Shown piece after piece: positions 1-7,263 of a DNA stretch of 13,929 nucleotides. This DNA comes from UBA1038 sp964481445 (GTDB lineage: Bacteria; Bacillota; Clostridia; Christensenellales; Aristaeellaceae): assembly GCA_964481445.1 (NCBI GenBank), contig CAYZTQ010000053.1, forward strand, positions 1 through 13,929, in the 5' to 3' direction. The translations under genes and the position numbers were made by a program. Under the pieces are notes generated by a model. That model saw only the letters and a program-made list of their open reading frames with translations. It had not been told where the DNA came from and made no database searches. How positions within the stretch are numbered: the stretch's first letter is position 1; every line of letters starts with the position of its first letter.

Positions 1-96
1 CGCAGCCTCATTTTACATGGATTGCGTGCGAAGGGCAAGAACGGCCCGTGCGCGGCGGCGCGGTCTGAGCTATACAGTATCTCACGGTACGGTAAA

Positions 97-121
97 GCGG
101 CAGCCCGCAGTGGGCTGCCGC
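97..121 (-). terminator. Hairpin ending the MFS operon
   Basis: A perfect 10-base-pair inverted repeat (GCGGCAGCCC at 97-106, GGGCTGCCGC at 112-121) with a 5-base loop lies about 30 bases past the stop codon of the MFS gene. Read on the minus strand, the hairpin is followed only by TTTACC, so the U-tract is poor. It is probably an intrinsic or weak terminator for the minus-strand operon. The remaining bases 1-96 hold no recognisable gene or site. Confidence 0.55.
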
Positions 122-153
122 AAAATGAATTATGACAGGAAATGAGCCATCGC

Positions 154-1335
154 CTACGCGCCGGATTGCCTCGCTTTTTTTGCGTACAATCTGCTGATCA
201 TGTAGGCCATCGCGCCAAAGAAAACCGCCGCGGCAAAGGGCATCAAGCCGTAGCCGAGGGCAGCGCCAATCAGGCCGAAGGCGGGGGGCATCATCGTGGT
301 GCCAAGGTAGGCGCCCGCCATCTGCACGCCGATGAGAGACTGGCTGTTTTCCTCCCCAAAGGTGCGGGGCGTTTCGTGCAGCATGCCGGGAAAGACGGGC
401 GCGCAGCCAAAGCCAATCAGAAACAGGCCGGCCAGCGCCGTCCCCTTATAAGGCAGCAGAAGCAAGAGGATGCCGAGGCTGATGACGCACAGGCCCAGAT
501 AAATCATTTTGCGCTGCGGCACTTTGAGCGAGAGAAAGCCGCCCAGCATGCGGCCGATGGTGATGCCCGCAAAGTAGAGGGCCACCCAGCCGGCCGCCGT
601 ATCCTCGGCGATGCCGCGGTAAAACACCAGATAGCTGGCGCTCCAAAGACCGACCGTGCTTTCCAGCGAGCAGTAGAAGAAAAAGGCGGCCAGCGCGTAG
701 ATTGCCTTGGGCAGGCGCAGCACCTGCGCGAGGCTCAAAGGCTTCGCCTGTTTTTCACGGTCCTCCCCCTGCCTGCCGTTTGCCGCCTTCCATAGCGGCA
801 AAGAGAAAACAAGGGCCGCGACAAGCAGGGTCTGCAGCAGGCCGATGGCTCGGTAACCGCCCTGCCAGCCGCCCAGCAACGCGCCGCGGCGCAGCAGGGC
901 CCAGGACATGATAACGGGCCCCAGCGAGGCGCCTACGCCCCAGAAGCTGTGCAGCCAGCTCATGTGCGCGGCCTTATAGTGCAGGGCCACAAAGCTGTTG
1001 AGCGCCGAATCGACGCTGCCCGCGCCCAGCCCGAGCGGCACGGCCAGCAGGCACATCACAGAAAAGCTGCCGGCAAAGGACATGCCCAGCAGCGCGAAGG
1101 CCGTCAGGCCGACGCTGACCAGCGTGACAAGGCCGGTGCCGAAGCGACGAATGAGCCTGGCGGAGTTGAGGCTCGATACGATGGTGCCGCCGGACACGAT
1201 CATGGAGATAATACCGGCTGAGGAAACGGGCACGCCAAAGCCCGTAAACATGGAGGGCCAGGCGCTGCCCAGCACAGCGTCGGGCAGGCCGAGGCTGATG
1301 AAGGCGATATAGATAAGAACAAGAAGCGTCGTCAT
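154..1335 (-). CDS. MFS transporter, 12-TM, FucP/YfkF-like
   Basis: This is a 393-residue integral membrane permease of the major facilitator superfamily, probably a proton-driven exporter or importer of a small solute; the substrate cannot be read from the sequence. Hydrophobic helices run through the whole length, split by a hydrophilic loop at about residues 184-207 that separates the two six-helix halves. The start LGLPDAVLGSAWPSM (residues 15-29) and the stretch SWLHSFWGVGASLGPVIMS (126-144) are typical of sugar-permease-like (fucose permease type) MFS members in Firmicutes. The GNAT gene upstream stops only seven bases before this ATG, and its stop codon lies against the GAGGG ribosome-binding site, so translation is probably coupled. 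It is the last gene of the CHAP/GuaA-like/GNAT unit. Family assignment is firm; transport role and substrate are inferred. Confidence 0.9.
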   Translation of the reverse strand: MTTLLVLIYIAFISLGLPDAVLGSAWPSMFTGFGVPVSSAGIISMIVSGGTIVSSLNSARLIRRFGTGLVTLVSVGLTAFALLGMSFAGSFSVMCLLAVPLGLGAGSVDSALNSFVALHYKAAHMSWLHSFWGVGASLGPVIMSWALLRRGALLGGWQGGYRAIGLLQTLLVAALVFSLPLWKAANGRQGEDREKQAKPLSLAQVLRLPKAIYALAAFFFYCSLESTVGLWSASYLVFYRGIAEDTAAGWVALYFAGITIGRMLGGFLSLKVPQRKMIYLGLCVISLGILLLLLPYKGTALAGLFLIGFGCAPVFPGMLHETPRTFGEENSQSLIGVQMAGAYLGTTMMPPAFGLIGAALGYGLMPFAAAVFFGAMAYMISRLYAKKARQSGA

Positions 1336-1342
1336 TTAACCC

Positions 1343-2149
1343 TCACCTGATGTCTATCGAGGGCAGGATGGTGACGATGCGCCGTCTGGTGCCGGCGAAG
1401 GCTTTGACCAGCCCCACCTGCGCCTGGCTGCGGCTGTAGATCTGCGTGATGATCTGCCTTGTCTGCCGCTCGCGAAGCAGCCCCGCCGCGGAGAGAATCA
1501 GCGCGCGGGCGATGCCTTTTCTGCGGTGCTCGCCGCGGGTATACATGCTGACCAGCGCCGCGCTGTCGGGCGTGATGCCGGTCATCATCATCTCGCCGAT
1601 GGGCTGGCCGCCCCGGTAGAAGCCCAGCGCCATAAAATAGGGCTGCTGCATCTGCAGGGTGAGAAAATCGTGCGTGATGGGGGTCATGCGGCAGGCGTTG
1701 AGCCGCTGCAGAAAGGCCAGCTGCTCCTGCGCGGAAGAAAGCGGCACCGAGGCCAGCTGGCAGCCCATGGGCGTCTGCGCCGGGGCCACCGGCACGGGCA
1801 GGATGTATTCCTCCTGCGCGTCGGCGTTCGTAAAGCCGTTACGGCTGTAGAAGTTGAGCATCTCCCAGTCGCTGCTGCCAAGCTCGGTATAAATGCGCCC
1901 GGGCACGCCGGGAAAGCGCGCGCGCATCTGCTCGGCCCGGCCAAGCAGGGCGCCCAGCAGCAGGTCCCTCGCCGAAGGCTGCGCCTCGATGTGCAGGTAG
2001 ATTTCAAGCGGCATGTCGGGGTACATTTCCACATTCATGGTGGGGATGACGAAGCCGACCCCCATCTGCACATAGCGGTCATTGGCGACAAAAAAAACAT
2101 CCTGTGGCGGGATGCCCTGATAGGGCGCGGAAGGGTGTGACAGACGCAT
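1343..2149 (-). CDS. Tandem GNAT-fold N-acetyltransferase
   Basis: This 268-residue cytoplasmic protein appears to contain two GNAT-like halves. The C-terminal half (about 126-268) carries the recognisable acetyl-CoA loop, RRKGIAR at residues 209-215, after the strand SAALVSMYTRGE. The N-terminal half (about 20-115) has a GNAT-like helix and an ending of the form LNFYSRNGF (98-106), but no clear acetyl-CoA loop, so it is probably a structural or substrate-binding partner. The length, nearly twice a single GNAT domain, agrees. The acceptor substrate is unknown. It lies 52 bases downstream of the GuaA-like gene and seven bases upstream of the MFS gene, which suggests one transcript. The nearest Shine-Dalgarno (AGGAG) is about 12 bases from the ATG, an unusually long spacing, so translation may be modest or partly coupled. 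Confidence 0.82.
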   Translation of the reverse strand: MRLSHPSAPYQGIPPQDVFFVANDRYVQMGVGFVIPTMNVEMYPDMPLEIYLHIEAQPSARDLLLGALLGRAEQMRARFPGVPGRIYTELGSSDWEMLNFYSRNGFTNADAQEEYILPVPVAPAQTPMGCQLASVPLSSAQEQLAFLQRLNACRMTPITHDFLTLQMQQPYFMALGFYRGGQPIGEMMMTGITPDSAALVSMYTRGEHRRKGIARALILSAAGLLRERQTRQIITQIYSRSQAQVGLVKAFAGTRRRIVTILPSIDIR

Positions 2150-2201
2150 TGTAACTGGTTTACTCCTATTGCACTGAAATGCCGCAGAGCCTGCGGGGGT
2201 A

Positions 2202-3647
2202 TTACTCCGTCAGGCCGGAACCGGGCGTGATGTCGTTGACCACGCGCCTGACTTCGGGCAGCGCCTGCATGATGCGGCTGGTGCAGCTCTCCATCAGGTC
2301 GTAGGGCAGGCGGGCGGGCACCAGCTTCTGTTCGCCCCGCGCGCTGGCCATGGTCACGGCGCGCAGCGCCACCGTCACTTCGTCCGGGCTGCCCCAGACA
2401 GGCGACAGGGCGGCAAAATACTTATACTGCCGCTTGTGCAGGCCGGCCTCTTTGATCTCCTCCCGCAGGATTCCGTCCGCCTTGCGCAGGATGGCCAGCC
2501 GTTTTCTGGTAACCTCCCCCTCCACGCGCAGGGCAAGGCCCGTCTTGGGAAAGGGCTGGGCAGTGTAGATTTCGCAGGGCAGGTTGAGGCTTTCGCCCAC
2601 ATAACGGATTTCGGGGGCATACAGCTCGATCAGGGGCTCGATGACCGGCTTATCCGTGACAGGCTGCGGCACGGCGGGAACGCTTTTGCCCGGCAGGCTG
2701 CCCGCGGTGGTGGAAAGAATCAGCGCGTCATAGGGCAGCTCTTTTTCAATTTCGGCCAGCGCCTTCACACGCTGCGCCAGCACGGCTTCGCGCTTCTCGC
2801 CCGCCTTCACAAGGCCGGAAAGGGCCTGACAATAGCGATCCTGCGCGTCGATCACCCGCACGTCGATGCCCAGCGTATCGCGGTAATAATAAAGGATATC
2901 CTCCCGCTCATGCTCGCGAAGCAGGCAGTTGTCAATCAGAAAACAGGTGAGGCGGCTGCCAAGCGCGCGCTGCGCCAGCGCCGCGGCGACCCCGCTTTCC
3001 AGGCTGCCATCCAGCTCGCATAGCGCCCGGCCATCGCCCACCCTGCTTTCGATGGCGCTTCTGGCCACGTTGACAAAGCCGCTCTCGCTGTACCACATGG
3101 TGCAGCAGCAGACAGCCTTGGCAAACTGCAAAAGGATGCTGACGCCGTCCGGGTCGTTGCTCTCCGGCTGAAAGCCCAGGCCATACAGCGGCAGCGCCGA
3201 ATGGGCAAAGCCGATCACCTGATCCTGCGCGTGGGCGATGGGCGAAAGCTCGCCGCTCAGCTCCATCGCAGGCAGGCTTTCCAGATACCTTTCGCTCTGG
3301 CTGAGGCCCTGCGTCACCGGGGAAGGCGAAAAGACAACCGTGACCACCTCGCGTAGCCCGCGGTGCTCGAGCAGCCTGCCGCCCAGCAGCAGCACCATGG
3401 CCGCCGCCGCGTCGCCCAGCGCCAGCACGGGCAGCCCGCAGGAAAGCAGCCTGCCGTCCAGCATGCCGGGCAGCTCGCCCGATACGCCGCCGGCCAGCAC
3501 CAGCCCGCGCGCCTCCTGCGCCATCACCCGCTCGTAGGGCGTATCGCCCGGCAGCACCTGACAGGCAATGCGCTCCGCACGCAGCTTCATGGCCACGGCG
3601 CCCGCATAGCGGTTATCAAAATTGAGTATCAGCAGCTTATCCTGCAT
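2202..3647 (-). CDS. Degenerate GMP synthetase-like protein (GuaA pseudoenzyme)
   Basis: The 481-residue product follows the domain order of GMP synthase (glutamine-hydrolysing, usually about 510-525 residues): class I glutamine amidotransferase (1-180), ATP-pyrophosphatase (about 190-340) and C-terminal dimerisation domain (about 360-481). Homology is visible in LIDNCLLREHERED (237-250), QPFPKTGLALRVEGEV (364-379) and ARLPYDLMES...RIMQALPEVRRVVNDIT (445-473). The catalytic parts are destroyed. The nucleophile Cys of PVLGICYG is Gly78 (PVLALGD). The His of GVQFHPE is Gln160 (GLGFQPE), although Glu162 remains. The P-loop SGGVDS is DGSLES (213-218). The HHNVGGLP loop is STTAGSLP (312-319), and the terminal KPPATIEWE is lost. 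GMP synthesis is therefore unlikely, and a nucleotide-binding, scaffolding or regulatory role is only a guess. The gene starts 16 bases after the CHAP gene, with an AAAGGGAAAGGG ribosome-binding region, and has no internal stops, so it looks maintained rather than decayed. Confidence 0.85.
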   Translation of the reverse strand: MQDKLLILNFDNRYAGAVAMKLRAERIACQVLPGDTPYERVMAQEARGLVLAGGVSGELPGMLDGRLLSCGLPVLALGDAAAAMVLLLGGRLLEHRGLREVVTVVFSPSPVTQGLSQSERYLESLPAMELSGELSPIAHAQDQVIGFAHSALPLYGLGFQPESNDPDGVSILLQFAKAVCCCTMWYSESGFVNVARSAIESRVGDGRALCELDGSLESGVAAALAQRALGSRLTCFLIDNCLLREHEREDILYYYRDTLGIDVRVIDAQDRYCQALSGLVKAGEKREAVLAQRVKALAEIEKELPYDALILSTTAGSLPGKSVPAVPQPVTDKPVIEPLIELYAPEIRYVGESLNLPCEIYTAQPFPKTGLALRVEGEVTRKRLAILRKADGILREEIKEAGLHKRQYKYFAALSPVWGSPDEVTVALRAVTMASARGEQKLVPARLPYDLMESCTSRIMQALPEVRRVVNDITPGSGLTE

Positions 3648-3663
3648 ACTGTTCCCTTTCCCT

Positions 3664-4584
3664 TTACGATTCCGGCTCGTCCGAAACGACCCAGAACTCC
3701 GGATGCTCCATCACCCAGTTTTCTGCCCGCTCTGCCAGCGCCAGCTGCGTGGCCTGATTGGCAATGCCGTTACTGAGCAGTGAAACGCTTGACTGAAACG
3801 CCTTCAGCGCGTCCGAGGTGCGCTGGCTGTAAAAGCCCGTAATGTCTTCTTCCGAAAGCAGCCCGATGCGGTGAAGCCGCCTCTGCAGGGCCTTCACCTT
3901 TTCGCCCTGATGCCCCATGCGCATGGAGGTATCGGCCAGATCGCGCACCGTGCCGTAGCCGAGGATGCGCCAGTCGCACAGCGGGTAGCGCGCCCTCGCG
4001 ACAGAGGAGGGGTTGTTGCCCTCGATCACCTGCACCACCCTGCTGCCGTCATCCATCGCGTAGACTGCTTCCACCATCGCGACGTGCGAGGTATCGCCCG
4101 AAGAGTTGTAGCTGAGAAACATCCAGTCCCCCGGCTGGGGGATGTAGCTGTCGCGCCCCATCGGCTGCGCTCTGCCCGTATACCACTGGCTGCCCCAGCC
4201 CGGGATGAAGCCCTTTCTGGCGATATAGCGCCCCTGCGATATAAACCAGTCGCGCCCTGTGTTCGTACCCTGATAGAAGGGATAGAGGCTGCCCAGCAGC
4301 TCTTCCCCCAGCTGCTGACCGGCCGTATGCACCGTCCAGCACAGAAACTCGGCGCACCACTGCGCCTGGGGATCGCCGACCCACTTGCCGTACTTGGTGC
4401 TGCCGTCGGACTGCTCAGTGTAGCCAAGCTCCGCCCGCGCAGTATCCAGCACCAGCGCCACCGGCGGCTCCACTGGATAGGCCGGGGGGATCAGGGTGCC
4501 GACCGATTCCGCCCGCGCGGCAGCGCCCTGTGCCAGGCACAGAACCAGCAGCAGGCGGATGAACACCGCGGCAACCTTCCTCAC
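3664..4584 (-). CDS. Secreted CHAP amidase/peptidase with PG-binding domain
   Basis: This 306-residue protein is predicted to be exported and to cut peptidoglycan cross-links or amide bonds. Residues 1-26 form a signal peptide (RK, then a hydrophobic run to AAARA). A CHAP (NlpC/P60-like) domain spans about 42-215: catalytic Cys77 in QWCAEFLCW, His167 in TSHVAMVEAV, and Glu188/Asn190 in VIEGNNP, in the order expected for active CHAP enzymes. Residues about 221-283 form a PG_binding_1 domain (GEKVKALQRRLHRIGLL...SDALKAFQ), which should anchor the enzyme in the wall. The start is GTG with GGGAGG six bases upstream. A near-perfect promoter lies just before it, so this gene heads the unit with the GuaA-like, GNAT and MFS genes. 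Assignment to the CHAP family is strong; the exact bond cleaved is not known. Confidence 0.9.
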   Translation of the reverse strand: MRKVAAVFIRLLLVLCLAQGAAARAESVGTLIPPAYPVEPPVALVLDTARAELGYTEQSDGSTKYGKWVGDPQAQWCAEFLCWTVHTAGQQLGEELLGSLYPFYQGTNTGRDWFISQGRYIARKGFIPGWGSQWYTGRAQPMGRDSYIPQPGDWMFLSYNSSGDTSHVAMVEAVYAMDDGSRVVQVIEGNNPSSVARARYPLCDWRILGYGTVRDLADTSMRMGHQGEKVKALQRRLHRIGLLSEEDITGFYSQRTSDALKAFQSSVSLLSNGIANQATQLALAERAENWVMEHPEFWVVSDEPES

Positions 4585-4614
4585 AACAAGCCTCCCATAA
4601 ATGAACCAAAGTTT

Positions 4615-4643
4615 ATTATACTGTTTCCCGCATTTCCTGGCAA
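4615..4643 (-). promoter_or_regulatory. Sigma-A promoter of the CHAP/GuaA-like unit
   Basis: On the minus strand, TTGCCA (4638-4643) and a perfect TATAAT (4615-4620) are separated by exactly 17 bases. The predicted start of transcription is near 4608, giving a leader of about 25 bases that contains the GGGAGG ribosome-binding site of the CHAP gene. No clear operator dyad overlaps it. Confidence 0.82.
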
Positions 4644-4662
4644 GGAGCCGCGCCTACATGAA

Positions 4663-5382
4663 TTAGCGGGGCGGGGCGCTGTCAAAGCGCAGCTGCTCGT
4701 CCTCCGCCTGCACCATGGAGGACGCGCCCTTAAGAACAAAAAGCAGCTCATCCACCGGCACGATGCTGATGCTGGAAAAGGGCAAATCCAGCAGCCGCTC
4801 CCACTGGAAGCGGGCGGCCCGCAGCATCTCAAGCACACGGCTGCCGGGCGTGCCGCCCGAAATGATCAGGCGGCAGCACTCGCGCATCAGCGCGCCGCAG
4901 AAGGCCATATGGCTCTCCCACAAAAGCTCCGGCAGGGCGTCGTTATAGTAGTAGGCAAGCCCCTCTTCTCTCAGGGTATTGAGCAGGGCCTTCAGGTCGT
5001 CAAAAAAGGTGGCACGGCGCGCCTGATTGAGGTTGGCGCTCACTGCCGCCCCCTCCTGCCGGATGCCGAGCCCCACCAGCGCCGCCACCAGGCTTTCCTC
5101 CCCCCGCCTGAAGGGGCAGCTGAAGGCCAGCAGATCGTTGAGCGCCTCCAGCGCGCTGTCACGCGGTTTCGTGCGGTACTTGGCGTAATCGGCCTTCGTG
5201 CGCCTGAGGGCGATCGCCTCCAGCACCTGCAGCTTGCTGTCAAAATGGTGATAGAAGCTGCCCTTGGAACACTGCACGCCGTCCAGAATATCCTGCAGGG
5301 TAGTGTTGCGGTAGCCCTTCCTGGCGAAAAGCTCCGCCGATACCCCGAGGATCTCTTCCCTGCGCTTGTCGCCCTTTTGCAT
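4663..5382 (-). CDS. TetR/AcrR-family transcriptional regulator
   Basis: The 239-residue product has a typical TetR N-terminal DNA-binding domain (about 5-60): RREEILGVSAELFARKGY, then the helix-turn-helix TTLQDILDGVQCSKGSFYHHF (27-47), then K50. The C-terminal ligand-binding and dimerisation region (about 65-239) has no recognisable specificity. TetR proteins normally repress a neighbouring promoter until a small ligand binds. Candidate targets are its own operon promoter at 7073-7101 and the CHAP promoter at 4615-4643, but no inverted repeat was seen at either. The ATG is preceded by GGAGG with a 9-base spacer. The gene begins 45 bases after the VanW stop codon with no promoter between, so the two are probably co-transcribed. 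Confidence 0.93.
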   Translation of the reverse strand: MQKGDKRREEILGVSAELFARKGYRNTTLQDILDGVQCSKGSFYHHFDSKLQVLEAIALRRTKADYAKYRTKPRDSALEALNDLLAFSCPFRRGEESLVAALVGLGIRQEGAAVSANLNQARRATFFDDLKALLNTLREEGLAYYYNDALPELLWESHMAFCGALMRECCRLIISGGTPGSRVLEMLRAARFQWERLLDLPFSSISIVPVDELLFVLKGASSMVQAEDEQLRFDSAPPR

Positions 5383-5427
5383 GACGCCGCCCCTCCGCTT
5401 CCTCTGATTGCTCCCCTTGCCATGCCG

Positions 5428-7047
5428 TCAGTTGTACTCAATCACCTGCTGCGCCGCGGGATAGACTGAGGTAAACAGCTTCTCCCGCCTGTAGGGCGCG
5501 CCTTCGCGCAGATAGACGCGGTAGGTATCCACCTGATAGCCCGTCCTCGCCTTTTTGACCACCTGCTGCGTGCCCGGCAGCAGCTCCGGGTTCTGCCGGT
5601 AGAGCGGCTCTTCAGGCGCGGGGGTGGAGGCGACCAGCTCGGTTTCCAGCCGGATGCTTTCCGTCCCGTCCTGTCGGGCGCCGTAGAGCTCCACCGTCAG
5701 GGTTCTGCCCGAAAAATCCGCCGCGATAAAGACGGGGCCCTGCGTATCGTTGCGGAAGGAAAAGTCGAGGTTCGGCCAGTTGACCGTAGCATCCAGCCCC
5801 ATCTCCACATAGTTGCTGGGCCAGGCATGGGGCTCGCGCTTCAGGATGGTCATATCCGCCATGGCGGCGGCATTAAACAGGGTGCTGGATACCTGGCAGA
5901 CCCCGCCCCCGATCTCCTCCACCGTCTGGCCGCCCGCGATGGCGGGGGCAAACTGATAGCCGCCCGCCTGCGTGCGCTGGCCGACCACACCGTTGAACGA
6001 GAAGCTTTCCCCCGGCATCACGGCCAGGCCGTGGATGGCCGCTGCAGCCAGAGCGATGTTCTGGTTGCGGGCCGCGTCTCCCGTCGCCTTTGTGGAAAAG
6101 GAGGAGATCAGCCGCATGCTCTGCTGCAGCTGCTGCGCGGTCACTTCCGGGGCGACGGGCTGCGTGTACAGCGCGACCTCGCCCTGCGGCTGAGAAGAGG
6201 AAAGCGCCGCTTTAAGCGCCTGATACACTGTTTCAGCGCTAATCGCGGCCCCGGGCTCATCCCGGGTGACGGTAAAGGTCTTTCTGTCAAAATCAAAGCT
6301 GGCCAGCTCGGCGTTGACCGCGCCGCGGCTGGCGGAAGCGGCCAGCTGCTCCGACGCGCGACGCAGCCCCTCGCCTGAATAGGCGGCGCGCGTCTGGAGC
6401 GTCAGGCCCGTCCGCTCGATGTGCTTCGCATGCTCCCAGCGGATATCAAAGGGCGTTCTGTCCGAGCCGATCATCCAGGAAAAGCCCTGCCGGCCGACCG
6501 CAAAGGCGGTATCGAGCGCGTCCTTGAGGCTGCGGCTCATGGAAAAGTCCTGCGCCGAAAGCGGATAGACCCGGCCGTCGATGCGCACCTTGAGGCTGAA
6601 ATCGCCGCCCTCCGGCCCCGCGCCGGACAGGCGCTGCGCGGCCTGCTCTTTGGTCAGCCCGCCCACGCTCTGCCCGTCGATGGTCACCTTTCCGAAAATC
6701 ACAGGCTGCGCAAGGAAGGCGCGGCGGCTTTCAAACTCCCCTTCCCGGGAGGCCGCCCGGATTACAAAGGCTGCCATCGCGCAAAGAAGCAGCAGGCAGA
6801 CGATCAGAATCGCCCGCCAGGGGCCGAGAAACGGCCTTTCACCGGCGGAAAAAGAATCCTGCGAAAAGTCATCGCCCTGAGGCGCGCTTTCAAAAAGAGG
6901 CTGCGGCTCCTGCGAATACATCTGCCGCATATCGCGAAAGCTGTGCACGGCGGGCGCCCCCGCAGGGCCCGGCGCCTGCGGCGGAGCCTGCCGCCCGGGC
7001 AGACCGCTCCGCCTTCTTTCGCTTCTCTTTCTTCTCTCCGGGGGCAC
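5428..7047 (-). CDS. VanW-family membrane-anchored envelope protein
   Basis: This 539-residue protein has a basic, proline-rich cytoplasmic N-terminus (1-75), one membrane helix (about 78-97, ILIVCLLLLCAMAAFVIRAA) and a large extracellular part. Residues about 115-300 resemble the peptidoglycan-binding-type domains (PG_binding_4) usually found before VanW. The VanW domain (about 325-440) is textbook: NQNIALAAAAIHG, PGESFSFNGVVGQRT (345-359), GGGVCQVSSTLFNAA (380-394), and GLDATVNWPNLDFSFRND ending at 434. The C-terminal region (about 460-539) is a beta-rich tail. VanW domains occur with vancomycin-resistance clusters and, far more often, in unrelated wall proteins; there are no van ligase genes here, so resistance should not be inferred. 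The start is GTG with GGGGAGGGG six bases upstream, downstream of a consensus promoter. Confidence 0.92.
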   Translation of the reverse strand: MPPERRKRSERRRSGLPGRQAPPQAPGPAGAPAVHSFRDMRQMYSQEPQPLFESAPQGDDFSQDSFSAGERPFLGPWRAILIVCLLLLCAMAAFVIRAASREGEFESRRAFLAQPVIFGKVTIDGQSVGGLTKEQAAQRLSGAGPEGGDFSLKVRIDGRVYPLSAQDFSMSRSLKDALDTAFAVGRQGFSWMIGSDRTPFDIRWEHAKHIERTGLTLQTRAAYSGEGLRRASEQLAASASRGAVNAELASFDFDRKTFTVTRDEPGAAISAETVYQALKAALSSSQPQGEVALYTQPVAPEVTAQQLQQSMRLISSFSTKATGDAARNQNIALAAAAIHGLAVMPGESFSFNGVVGQRTQAGGYQFAPAIAGGQTVEEIGGGVCQVSSTLFNAAAMADMTILKREPHAWPSNYVEMGLDATVNWPNLDFSFRNDTQGPVFIAADFSGRTLTVELYGARQDGTESIRLETELVASTPAPEEPLYRQNPELLPGTQQVVKKARTGYQVDTYRVYLREGAPYRREKLFTSVYPAAQQVIEYN

Positions 7048-7072
7048 GCAAAACCCCTCCCCTCACGGCCCG

Positions 7073-7101
7073 ATTGTATCTTTGGGGGCTGGGGCTGTCA
7101 A
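7073..7101 (-). promoter_or_regulatory. Consensus sigma-A promoter for VanW-TetR unit
   Basis: On the minus strand, a perfect TTGACA (7096-7101) and TACAAT (7073-7078) are 17 bases apart. The predicted transcription start is near 7066, leaving a leader of about 20 bases that includes the GGGGAGGGG ribosome-binding site. Confidence 0.85.
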
Positions 7102-7208
7102 GAAACGCGCCCTGCCCCTTCAGCGCAAGGCGCGTCATTTTGGATGTTAAAATGAGAAAACGCTCACAATTTTTACATAGTATCCCTCTACTGAGGGTCG
7201 GCCGGCTA

Positions 7209-7217
7209 TGTTAAAAT
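7209..7217 (+). promoter_or_regulatory. Extended -10 promoter for AI-2E transporter
   Basis: TG-T-TAAAAT at 7209-7217 is an extended -10 element about 47 bases before the ATG of the transporter gene. The expected -35 position (around 7189-7194) has only TACTGA, a poor match, which fits an extended -10 promoter. A second AT-rich stretch with TTTACA lies at 7172-7177 without a good partner. The start site would fall near 7224, inside a dyad. Confidence 0.5.
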
Positions 7218-7218
7218 G

Positions 7219-7236
7219 GTTTCAGCCGCCTGAAAC
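7219..7236 (+). promoter_or_regulatory. Perfect dyad over the AI-2E gene's transcription start
   Basis: GTTTCAG (7219-7225), loop CCGC, CTGAAAC (7230-7236) form a perfect 7-base-pair palindrome directly after the extended -10. It could be an operator read as DNA, or a 5'-end hairpin in the mRNA. No T-tract follows, so it is not a terminator. Confidence 0.35.
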
Positions 7237-7263
7237 GGACAGGCAATCTCTAAGGGAGGCATT

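Noticed and set aside
68..84. Imperfect palindrome GAGCTATACAGTATCTC near the left edge
   Set aside because: Only short matching arms with mismatches and no associated gene; it could be chance.
3871..5469. 532-codon open frame on the plus strand
   Set aside because: It lies antisense across the CHAP and TetR genes; its translation is Arg/His/Pro/Gln-rich without a recognisable domain. It is a shadow of GC-rich codon use.
5428..7047. Vancomycin-resistance locus
   Set aside because: VanW domains are common in ordinary wall proteins; no VanH, VanX, D-Ala-D-Lac ligase or VanRS genes are present.
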